Assembly: GCA_023382535.1 (NCBI GenBank)
Contig: JAHDWA010000180.1
Span: 1-6,362 of the forward strand
DNA length: 6,362 nucleotides
DNA from: Anaerolineae bacterium
Lineage (GTDB): Bacteria; Chloroflexota; Anaerolineae; 4572-78; J111
Direction of reading: 5' to 3'
The stretch's first letter is position 1. Each line of letters begins with the position of its first letter. The notes below the pieces were generated by a model that worked only from the letters and a program-made list of their open reading frames with translations, was not told the DNA's origin and searched no databases. Made by a program: the position numbers and the translations under genes. Positions 1 through 5,918 of the stretch are shown in pieces.

Positions 1-39
1 GGTTATATGGTTGTTAATGTTCGATCTTTGCGAAACGAT

Positions 40-606
40 CTATTGACGTATGACAAATAAGCCGTAGCCGCCGATGGCCAGCCGGAACAAGTCGCTGTTC
101 TCCTGCCGGCTGCACGTCTGCGCCTCGCCCTGGGCATCTACTAAAATAAATGACTCGACATCGGCGATGAGAGGCGGCATTTTTAGCCCCCGGCCATGCC
201 CATTCGCCGCCAGCGAGCCGCCGAGGCTGATCCGATCTGCGCCGGTTTGCTTCTGGGCGATGCCCCACTGCTGCGGCCAGGGCTTTCCTTTTTGAATTTC
301 AACGAGATAGCCAATGAGGTCCGGCCACTGGATGCCGGCTTCCACTTCGATCAGACCTGCCGCCGGGTCGAAATTCAAGACCCGGTTCAGCCGGGTTGTG
401 TCCAGCAGCACCGCACCTGCGGCGAACTGCTGCCCGCCCATGGCGTGCCGCCCCCCGGCGATACAGATGGGTTTTCCTTGTTCAGACGCGCGGTGGATAG
501 TCGCCTGGATCGCGGCCAGCGAGTCAACCGGGACAATCTCGGCCACTTGGGTGGGGTTGAGTTGGGAGTGAATATCGTTGACGATGAGATTCGTTTGAAT
601 AGGCAT
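40..606 (-). CDS. FAD-binding oxidoreductase (PCMH-type), 3'-truncated, probable pseudogene
   Basis: This is the N-terminal part of a flavoprotein oxidase or dehydrogenase of the FAD-linked oxidase family (PF01565), whose members usually have about 450 residues; only 188 remain. Visible features are the FAD-binding loop IAGGRHAMGGQQF (residues 49-61, with the GGRH turn), the strand LIEVEAGIQWPDL (85-97), the flavin-contact segment SLGGSLAANGHGRGL (127-141) and DLFRLAIGGYGLF (172-184). Family members continue from GGYGLF into G-V-I and a beta strand, then a substrate-binding domain. Here the frame reads VIRQ and stops, and none of the three forward frames through the remaining 39 bases restores the family sequence. 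The last codons lie in AT-rich DNA unlike the rest of the gene. The ATG is preceded by AGGGAG (614-619) seven bases upstream and by a good promoter, so the 5' end is intact. The substrate cannot be told. With no substrate domain, the product is probably inactive. Confidence 0.8.
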   Translation of the reverse strand: MPIQTNLIVNDIHSQLNPTQVAEIVPVDSLAAIQATIHRASEQGKPICIAGGRHAMGGQQFAAGAVLLDTTRLNRVLNFDPAAGLIEVEAGIQWPDLIGYLVEIQKGKPWPQQWGIAQKQTGADRISLGGSLAANGHGRGLKMPPLIADVESFILVDAQGEAQTCSRQENSDLFRLAIGGYGLFVIRQ

Positions 607-646
607 AGTCGCGCTCCCTGGTCAATCGGTAAAAATGATCCCTGAG

Positions 647-676
647 ATTATACCAGTGAGGGGGAGGCGACGTCAC
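647..676 (-). promoter_or_regulatory. Extended -10 promoter for the FAD oxidoreductase
   Basis: On the minus strand a perfect TATAAT lies at 647-652, preceded by TGG, which gives the extended -10 motif TGnTATAAT. A partial -35, GTGACG (4 of 6 matches to TTGACA), lies at 671-676 with an 18-base spacer. Transcription would start near 640 and leave a leader of about 34 bases containing the AGGGAG ribosome binding site. The site lies between the asnS hairpin and the oxidoreductase start, so the oxidoreductase appears to be its own transcription unit. Confidence 0.6.
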
Positions 677-695
677 CTATCCAAAGTTAGGTTAG

Positions 696-726
696 AAGCA
701 GGTCATGCTTAAAGCGTGACCTGCTT
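696..726 (-). terminator. Hairpin terminator downstream of asnS
   Basis: The arms aagcaggtca (696-705) and tgacctgctt (717-726) are perfect 10-base complements. The stem continues inward with gct/agc after one non-Watson-Crick pair, leaving the triloop taa. On the minus strand the hairpin begins three bases after the asnS stop codon, which is where a terminator is expected. The minus-strand sequence after the stem (ctaacctaacttt) is only weakly U-rich, so it may be a less efficient terminator or a 3'-end stabilising hairpin. Confidence 0.55.
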
Positions 727-729
727 TGC

Positions 730-2067
730 TTAAGGATACACCCGCCCCAGCGTTCGCGGGAAGGGGTTGGTCTCCCTTACGTGGTGGATGCCGGCAATCC
801 AGGCGACCGTCCGCTCGACGCCGAGGCCGAAGCCGCTGTGGGGCACGCTGCCGTAGCGGCGCAGGTCAATATACCATTTGAAGGCTTCGGGCGGCAATTT
901 GTGCTGGTGGATGCGCTCCAGCAGCAGGGCGGGGTCGCTGATGCGCTCGCTGCCGCCGGTGATTTCGCCGTAGCCTTCGGGGGCGAGCATGTCCACACTT
1001 TTGCACACCTCCGGGCGGCCCGGCCAGGGTTCCATGTAGAACGCTTTGGCAATGGTGGGAAAGCCGTAGACGAAGATGGGCTTGTCAAACTGTTTGGTCA
1101 GCGCCGTTTCGTGGGGGCTGCCAAAATCCTGGCCCCACTCGATGTTGAGGAGTTCTTTCTGCTCCGGGTCGTCAGTTTCAGCCTGGACCTGTTGAATGCG
1201 GGTCACGGCTTCGTCGTAAGAGATGCGCGGGAAGGGAGGCGTCACCTTTTCCAGCACGCTGAAATCCCGCTCCAGCACCTTTAGCTCATTGGCCCGTTCT
1301 TCCATACAGCGCTGGACCAGGTAGCTGACAAATTCCTCCTCCATGGCCATCAAGCCGTCCAGGTCGCAGAAGGCCATTTCCGGCTCCAGCATCCAGAACT
1401 CGGTCATGTGGCGGCGGGTCTTGCTCTTTTCGGCGCGGAAGGTCGGCCCAAAGCAGTAGACCTTGCCAAAAGAGTAGATGTTGGCCTCGTTGTAAAGCTG
1501 ACCGGTTTGGGCCAGGTAAACCTTATCGCCAAAGTAATCCACCTCAAAGAGGGTGGTCGTGCCCTCGCCCGCCGCCGGGGTGAGGATGGGGGTGGACATC
1601 TCGACGTAGTCGTGGCTGTCCAGCCAATCGCGGCAGGCCCGCATGACCGTGGCCCGCAGGCGCAGGACCGCCCACTGCAAGCGGCTGCGAATCCAGAGAT
1701 GGCGATTTTCCAGCAGAAATTCGACCCCGTGCTCTTTGGGCGTAATCGGGTATTCCTCGGCAATCTGCACGACCTGCAAATTGTTGGCGTCAATCTCATA
1801 ACCGCCCGGCACCCCCGGCGCGCGCGGATTCTCTTTGACCGTGCCGGCCACAATCAGGGATGACTCCTGGGTCAGCCGCTTACCGGCTTCAAAGAGTTCA
1901 TCCGGCACATTGCCGCGAAAGAGCACGGCCTGCATAATGCCCGTGCCGTCGCGCACCTGGAGAAACTGCAATTTACCTTTGTCGGTGCGGGCGTAGAGCC
2001 AGCCTTGGATCGTCACTTCCTGGCCCACGTAGTGGGCGATGTTTTGGATGGATACAATGTTGCTCAT
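730..2067 (-). CDS. asnS: Asparaginyl-tRNA synthetase (class II)
   Basis: This cytoplasmic enzyme charges tRNA-Asn with asparagine using ATP. At 445 residues it has the normal length. The N-terminal OB-fold anticodon-binding domain covers about residues 15-105 (VTIQGWLYARTDKGKLQFLQVRDG). The class II core follows: motif 1 around YVEMSTPILTPAAGEG (154-169), the substrate loop YLAQTGQLYNEA (184-195), motif 2 with FRAEKSKTRRHMTEFWMLEPE (FRAE at 210-213, HMTEFW at 220-225), and motif 3 GFGLGVERTVAWIAG (412-426), ending PFPRTLGRVYP. GQLYNEA and TEFWMLEPEM point to AsnRS rather than AspRS, which has SPQLYKQ and RHLAEFT. It is the last gene of a minus-strand operon, starting 13 bases after the 112-residue gene. 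AAGGAG (2075-2080) lies seven bases before the ATG. One small oddity is Asn433 in ETNPFPRT, where Ile is usual. A separate AspRS or an amidotransferase route elsewhere cannot be judged from here. Confidence 0.96.
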   Translation of the reverse strand: MSNIVSIQNIAHYVGQEVTIQGWLYARTDKGKLQFLQVRDGTGIMQAVLFRGNVPDELFEAGKRLTQESSLIVAGTVKENPRAPGVPGGYEIDANNLQVVQIAEEYPITPKEHGVEFLLENRHLWIRSRLQWAVLRLRATVMRACRDWLDSHDYVEMSTPILTPAAGEGTTTLFEVDYFGDKVYLAQTGQLYNEANIYSFGKVYCFGPTFRAEKSKTRRHMTEFWMLEPEMAFCDLDGLMAMEEEFVSYLVQRCMEERANELKVLERDFSVLEKVTPPFPRISYDEAVTRIQQVQAETDDPEQKELLNIEWGQDFGSPHETALTKQFDKPIFVYGFPTIAKAFYMEPWPGRPEVCKSVDMLAPEGYGEITGGSERISDPALLLERIHQHKLPPEAFKWYIDLRRYGSVPHSGFGLGVERTVAWIAGIHHVRETNPFPRTLGRVYP

Positions 2068-2080
2068 CTAAAATCTCCTT

Positions 2081-2419
2081 TTACTGATCTTTCGGCCACT
2101 CCGCCCCGTCGTAGTAGCGCGTGCCGCGATGGCCTTTTTTGGGAATCGGCGCGGCCAGCCGCTCCCCCGGCGCTGCAACGATAATCAATGTGCGCGGCTG
2201 GCCCGACTCCGGATTGACCATGCCCTCGATGAATTGCTTGATCTTGAGCCGGCCCACCAACTGGTCGTTGAAAATGGTGTAAACGTAATCACCCACCTTC
2301 AATTTGGACGGTTTTCCCTTCATGTGAAACTCGTATTCGGCCAGAGAGCCGTCGTACAAGGTGTTGACCGTTTCGAGGCCATCCTGGGCCGGAATGGTTT
2401 TGCTGATACCAAAACTCAT
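2081..2419 (-). CDS. Small conserved-looking protein of unknown function, possible PUA/ASCH-like fold
   Basis: I do not recognise this 112-residue protein with certainty. It has no signal peptide, membrane segment or cysteine, so it is probably cytoplasmic. Its centre, KLKVGDYVYTIFNDQLVGRLKI (starting at residue 39), has the alternating beta pattern with a VGDYVY turn seen in PUA-like and ASCH/EVE domains, followed by TLIIVAAPGERLAAPIPKKG (starting at 77) and a C-terminal GTRYYDGAEWP. Those domains often bind RNA or modified bases; this is inference from pattern only. The gene lies between cax and asnS, 5 bases after one and 13 before the other, so it is co-transcribed with both. AGGAG (2430-2434) ten bases before the ATG overlaps the 3' end of cax, which suggests translational coupling. 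Its place directly before a tRNA synthetase fits an RNA-related role but does not show one. Confidence 0.85.
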   Translation of the reverse strand: MSFGISKTIPAQDGLETVNTLYDGSLAEYEFHMKGKPSKLKVGDYVYTIFNDQLVGRLKIKQFIEGMVNPESGQPRTLIIVAAPGERLAAPIPKKGHRGTRYYDGAEWPKDQ

Positions 2420-2424
2420 AAGCC

Positions 2425-3486
2425 TTAAACTCCTGTCGGCAGGAAAAAGAAAGCAATACCGATAATCACATAAACCCCCAACAACTGCACCCCTTCCAGC
2501 CAGTTGCTCTCGCCGTCCAGGGCAATCAAGGCGGCGATGAGCGAGGCGGCAAAGAGGGCGATGAGTTCAAACACGTTAAAGGTCAAGGTCAGCGGGTGGC
2601 CCAGGGCCAGGCTGATAAAGACCAGCAGCGGGGCGACAAACAGGGCCACCTGCAAACTGGAGCCGAGCGAAATGGCCAGCGACAGCTCCATTTTATTTTT
2701 CAAGGCCATCTGGATGGCGACAACGTGCTCCGCTACATTGCCGACCAGCGGAATGAGGATGATGCCCAGAAAGAATTCGGTAATGCCCAGTTCCTCAACC
2801 ACCGGCTCCACCGCGCCGACCAGGACCTCGCTCAGATAGGCGATAGCTACCGTGGCGGCAATCAGCACAATCACCGCCGTGCGCAGGCTCCACTCAGGCG
2901 GGTGGTGTTCGTGGGCCTCAACTAGCTCGTCGCGGGTGTCGGCTAATCTGAAAGAGAAAACAATGCTCAGGGCATAGACGGCCAGCATGACCACCGACGC
3001 GCCCAGGCTCAAATATTCCACCCCGGCATGGTCAACCCGGTCAATCGTGTAGTTAAAAAGCGATGGAACCGCCAGCGCAATCAGAGCCAGGATCAGCATG
3101 GTCGAATTGACCCCGGCCTGCCGCCGGTCAAAGGTTTGGATGCCAAATTTAAAGCCGCCCAGGAGCACGCTGAAGCCCAAAATTAAGAGGAGATTCCCCA
3201 GAATGGAGCCGGTAATTGAAGCCAGAACCAGTTCCAGCAGTCCTTCCTGAATCGCGACAATGCTGATAATCAACTCGGCGGCGTTGCCCAGGGTGGCGTT
3301 CAAGAGGCCGCCCAGCTTGGGGCCGGTATAAACGGCCAATTCTTCGGTGGCTTTGCCCATAAAACCGGCCAGGGGCACCACTCCCAGCGCCGCTGTAAAA
3401 AAGATGATCACCGGCGACCAATGAAAAATCTCGGCCAGCACGGCGATCACTGCAAAAACAAGTAAGCCGTAGTTGAGATATTTCAC
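2425..3486 (-). CDS. cax: Calcium/proton antiporter, CAX family (CaCA superfamily)
   Basis: This inner-membrane exchanger expels Ca2+ (possibly other divalent cations) using the proton gradient. With the GTG start at 3484-3486 it has 353 residues, the usual bacterial length, and about 11 hydrophobic segments. The two alpha repeats are clear: GNAAELIISIVAIQEG (67-82), running on into ASITGSILGNLLLILG (89-104), and GNVAEHVVAIQMALKN (249-264), running on into ISLGSSLQVALFVAP (272-286). The cation-coordinating acidic residues would be Glu71 and Glu253. A loop rich in acid and His residues (ADTRDELVEAHEHHPPE, 182-198) separates the halves, as is common in CAX proteins. I chose GTG because GAGGG (3496-3500) lies nine bases upstream and VKYLNYGLLVF begins where family members begin. 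The frame stays open to an ATG at 3597, but that would add 37 residues partly encoded by a dispersed palindrome. It is the first gene of the minus-strand operon. Confidence 0.93.
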   Translation of the reverse strand: MKYLNYGLLVFAVIAVLAEIFHWSPVIIFFTAALGVVPLAGFMGKATEELAVYTGPKLGGLLNATLGNAAELIISIVAIQEGLLELVLASITGSILGNLLLILGFSVLLGGFKFGIQTFDRRQAGVNSTMLILALIALAVPSLFNYTIDRVDHAGVEYLSLGASVVMLAVYALSIVFSFRLADTRDELVEAHEHHPPEWSLRTAVIVLIAATVAIAYLSEVLVGAVEPVVEELGITEFFLGIILIPLVGNVAEHVVAIQMALKNKMELSLAISLGSSLQVALFVAPLLVFISLALGHPLTLTFNVFELIALFAASLIAALIALDGESNWLEGVQLLGVYVIIGIAFFFLPTGV

Positions 3487-3549
3487 GTGTGAATTCCCTC
3501 GTTGTTGGATTAAGTGCGCTGCCATATAGTACACCGAAAATAGGGCTGA

Positions 3550-3596
3550 TGCAATCTCGTTCCCAAACTGACGCGAAGCGTGGGAACGAGATTGCA
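3550..3596. repeat. Dispersed palindromic repeat (CTCGTTCCCA type)
   Basis: The arms tgcaatctcgttccca (3550-3565) and tgggaacgagattgca (3581-3596) are perfect 16-base complements around a 15-base loop. The loop contains acgcgaagcg, and acgc/gcgt can pair on its own. I recognise the CTCGTTCCCA...TGGGAACGAG motif as a kind of palindrome scattered between genes in many bacterial genomes; the copy number here cannot be known from one window. It lies between the divergent cax and glycosyltransferase genes and shows no transposase. It may act as a small non-autonomous element or as a hairpin in either transcript. Confidence 0.75.
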
Positions 3597-3638
3597 AGCT
3601 ACAAGGCTCTCACTGCTCCGGTGATCAGCCGTTGGTCC

Positions 3639-3667
3639 TTGACAATCTTTCTAACTTTTGCTAAAAG
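3639..3667 (+). promoter_or_regulatory. Sigma-70-type promoter for the DUF2723 glycosyltransferase
   Basis: A perfect -35 TTGACA lies at 3639-3644, followed by a 17-base spacer and TAAAAG (4 of 6 matches to TATAAT) at 3662-3667. The -10 is preceded by TGC, giving an extended -10. Transcription would begin near 3674, about 23 bases before the chosen ATG at 3697. This excludes the upstream in-frame TTG at 3658 as the start, if this promoter is the one used. A second -10-like sequence, TATGAT, at 3682-3687 is a weaker alternative. Confidence 0.55.
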
Positions 3668-3696
3668 CCCCCTCTTTGCTTTATGATAGGCTCTCG

Positions 3697-5757
3697 ATGG
3701 TATCCCAAGCGCGAATCGCCCCTTCCCTCATAAGCTGGCAGCGCCTGCTGCTTTTATTATCCTGGCCCTGGGAACTGATTCCCTTGCTCGGCACGTTTGC
3801 CTGGCTCTACTGGCAGACCATGCCGCCAGGGATTAGCTCATGGATAATCGAAGGCTGGGATTCGGCCGTATTGCAGATTACCGGCAGCACCTGGGGCGTC
3901 CCCCACTCCCCCGGTTACCCCCTCTACACCATCTTGACTAACATTTTTGTACGGCTGGCTGGCCTGCTGCCGGGGTTGTCGGCCACCTCGGTTGTCTGGC
4001 GCGTTACTTTTTGGTCAACGACCACCAGCTTGCTGACCCTGGTTTTTCTCTACTTTACCGTTTGGAAACTCAGCCGGGATCGCGTGGCGGCTTTGCTGGC
4101 CAGCTCTATCCTGGGGTGCAGCTTTATCTTCTGGCGCGGCGCGATTATGGCCGAAGTTTACAGTCTGAATGTCTTTATTTTTGTCTTTACCTATTGGCTG
4201 GCTCTGATCTGGGAAGATGACCCCCAGGATCAACGGCTTTTTGCCCTGGGGCTTGCCGTTGGGGCCGGGCTGGTTCACCACCGGACGGCTTTTATCCTGC
4301 CGCCGACCGTCGCCTTGTGGGTTCTGATCAAAACAATTTCCGAAACCGACCGGGGGCGGGGTTGGATCCTCATCCTGCTGTTTCGTTGGGCTGTCTTGGT
4401 CATAGCCGCCTTAATTCCTTTGCTGACGTACCTCTACCTGCCCTGGGCGGCTCACTACCGGGTGGGCCAAACCTGGCTGTATGCCAACACGTCGGATTGG
4501 AACACTTTTTGGTTCGTCGTTTTTACCCGCGAATGGTGGGGCCTGGTCGAAATGCCCGCTACGCTGGCGGCTTGGGGCCGGGCGCTGTCTGATTTGTTCC
4601 GCCAGCAGGCCGACCAGATTACTGCACCGGGCGTTATATTGGGGTTCATCGGCCTGCTGACGACGGGCCGCCGCTGGCTCTTGTTTGGTCCGCCCCTGCT
4701 GGCCCTGACTTTGTTTGGGATGGTTTATAAAGTGGCCGACCTGGACAGTATGCTCATCCCGCTGACCCTGACCCTGTGTATTGGCCTGGGCGCGCTGGCT
4801 GGTTGGGTGATAAACTGGGTGGTGGGAGCTATCCGCATTAAGGGGGAAGCCATCCGTGACCGCTGGCTGCGGGTTACGGTCCGGCTGGCCCTGTCATTGG
4901 GACTGGCTCTCGGCGTTTACGCCGTCTTCCGCCCGCTGGCGGTGGCCAATTACCAGGAGGTTGATTTAAGCGGCGACTGGCAGGCTGAAGATTTAGTCGA
5001 AGAGGTGGTCGCCATTGCCAGCGCCGGCACCCCCTTGACGATTATCGGCCAGGATAACAGCGTGCTGCCGGATTTTATCTATACCGAGGTGGTTTTGGGC
5101 CAGCCGGTCGAGCCGCTTTCGACGACCAGCCTCAGCCGCATGCCGGAAGAGGCCAGTATCGCCTTGCTGCAAGACCGTTTTAAGCAGGGGCAGCGGGTGC
5201 TGGTAGATATTGAAACGATTGATTTGAATTTTATTCCCTGGCTGTCCCGGGCGACCAGAACCGGCCAGATTTTTTTAGCTCCGACCGGCCATCCCTATCT
5301 GTGGGAACTGCTGCCCCGGCCTATGCCCATGGTGCTGCCGGAAAAAGAAGCCTGGACGCAAATCCCACCCGGCCAGTTTTTGGACGGCCAGGCTTCGATC
5401 ATCGCCTACCATGAGCGGATTGTTCGCAAGCGCACCGGCTGTTTTTTGCGGCTGACCCTCTTCTGGCGGGTCGAGCAGGCGCTGGATCAGGATTATTTTG
5501 TGGCGGTGCAGCCCTTGGGCGGCGAAACGGTGCTGGACAAAAACGACCATCTGGGTCTGATGCGCGGGTACCTGCCTACCTCCCAAATTCAGCCCGGCGA
5601 AATTGTCCGCGACGAAGTGGACATGCTCATCCGCCAGCCGGCGGCCCTGCCGGGGGTGAACCTGGTGGTCAATCTTTACCAGGTCAAGGATAACCAGTAC
5701 CCTACCTTTGGCGAAGTAACCCTGCCGATCAGCGTTGATCCCAACGGCTGTAAATGA
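3697..5757 (+). CDS. DUF2723-family polytopic membrane glycosyltransferase (GT-C fold, protein O-mannosyltransferase-like)
   Basis: The 686-residue membrane protein probably transfers a sugar from a lipid-linked donor on the outer face of the membrane; the acceptor is unknown. The DUF2723 signature is clear: GWDSAVLQ (53-60), with the first-loop acidic residue Asp55 typical of GT-C enzymes, then VPHSPGYPLYTIL (68-80), AEVYSLN (152-158) and GLVHHRT (191-197). About 11 membrane segments lie between residues 16 and 412. Residues 425-540 form a soluble, mixed alpha/beta-looking stretch. Residues 575-682 (LRLTLFWRVEQ, DYFVAVQPLGG, GYLPTSQIQPGEIV, LPGVNLVVNLYQV) look like a beta-sandwich tail that I associate with Chloroflexota membrane glycosyltransferases. 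The start chosen is the ATG at 3697; an AGG (3688-3690) six bases upstream is the only, weak, ribosome binding site. An in-frame TTG at 3658 would add 13 residues but lies upstream of the likely transcription start. It is a single-gene unit, divergent from cax. Confidence 0.88.
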   Translation: MVSQARIAPSLISWQRLLLLLSWPWELIPLLGTFAWLYWQTMPPGISSWIIEGWDSAVLQITGSTWGVPHSPGYPLYTILTNIFVRLAGLLPGLSATSVVWRVTFWSTTTSLLTLVFLYFTVWKLSRDRVAALLASSILGCSFIFWRGAIMAEVYSLNVFIFVFTYWLALIWEDDPQDQRLFALGLAVGAGLVHHRTAFILPPTVALWVLIKTISETDRGRGWILILLFRWAVLVIAALIPLLTYLYLPWAAHYRVGQTWLYANTSDWNTFWFVVFTREWWGLVEMPATLAAWGRALSDLFRQQADQITAPGVILGFIGLLTTGRRWLLFGPPLLALTLFGMVYKVADLDSMLIPLTLTLCIGLGALAGWVINWVVGAIRIKGEAIRDRWLRVTVRLALSLGLALGVYAVFRPLAVANYQEVDLSGDWQAEDLVEEVVAIASAGTPLTIIGQDNSVLPDFIYTEVVLGQPVEPLSTTSLSRMPEEASIALLQDRFKQGQRVLVDIETIDLNFIPWLSRATRTGQIFLAPTGHPYLWELLPRPMPMVLPEKEAWTQIPPGQFLDGQASIIAYHERIVRKRTGCFLRLTLFWRVEQALDQDYFVAVQPLGGETVLDKNDHLGLMRGYLPTSQIQPGEIVRDEVDMLIRQPAALPGVNLVVNLYQVKDNQYPTFGEVTLPISVDPNGCK

Positions 5758-5774
5758 AATAGAGTCGATTACCT

Positions 5775-5895
5775 GTCATTCTGAACGGAGCGAAGCGAAG
5801 TACCCAAAGGGTATAATAATGAAGAATCTCCTAAGCGATTGATTTTGCGAGAAGTTTCGAGGGATTCTTCGCCCCCTCCGGTCGCTCAGAATGAC
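5775..5895. repeat. Palindromic repeat element (GTCATTCTGA type) with an internal insertion
   Basis: The outer arms gtcattctga (5775-5784) and tcagaatgac (5886-5895) are perfect 10-base complements. Inner arms gaagaatc (5821-5828) and gattcttc (5863-5870) also pair. Between outer and inner arms both sides carry related ggagcgaag-type sequence with mismatches. This resembles intergenic palindromes with GTCATTCTGA ends that are common in bacterial genomes. The left arm carries 20 extra bases (5801-5820) absent from the right arm. No transposase is present. Starting 18 bases after the glycosyltransferase stop, the hairpin could also serve as its transcription terminator. Confidence 0.7.
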
Positions 5896-5918
5896 CTGGA
5901 ATGTTGGATTTTAAATTG

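Noticed and set aside
14..645. Open frames on both strands overlapping the FAD oxidoreductase (14-268 minus, 74-295, 196-645 and 314-571 plus)
   Set aside because: They are compositionally biased shadows (rich in Arg, Pro and Ala) of the oxidoreductase frame, which carries recognisable motifs, a ribosome binding site and a promoter.
696..726. Hairpin as a transposon end or attenuator
   Set aside because: Its place three bases after the asnS stop codon is best explained as a terminator. No matching copy lies elsewhere in the window, and no leader peptide is present.
777..1863. Frames of 103-167 residues on both strands inside asnS
   Set aside because: AsnRS accounts for the whole stretch with intact class II motifs. 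The overlapping frames show no domain and exist because of high GC content.
2129..2925. Plus-strand frames opposite cax and the 112-residue gene
   Set aside because: They have no recognisable domain and lie opposite well-supported genes.
3550..3596. Palindrome as a single CRISPR repeat
   Set aside because: There is only one copy, with no spacers and no cas genes; the symmetrical arms fit a dispersed palindrome.
3489..3686. Plus-strand 65-residue frame across the divergent region
   Set aside because: It reads through the palindromic repeat (RGNEIAS) and the promoter of the next gene, so it is not a plausible protein.
4011..5586. Frames on both strands inside the glycosyltransferase gene
   Set aside because: All are shadows of the DUF2723 protein, whose signature motifs run along the full frame.
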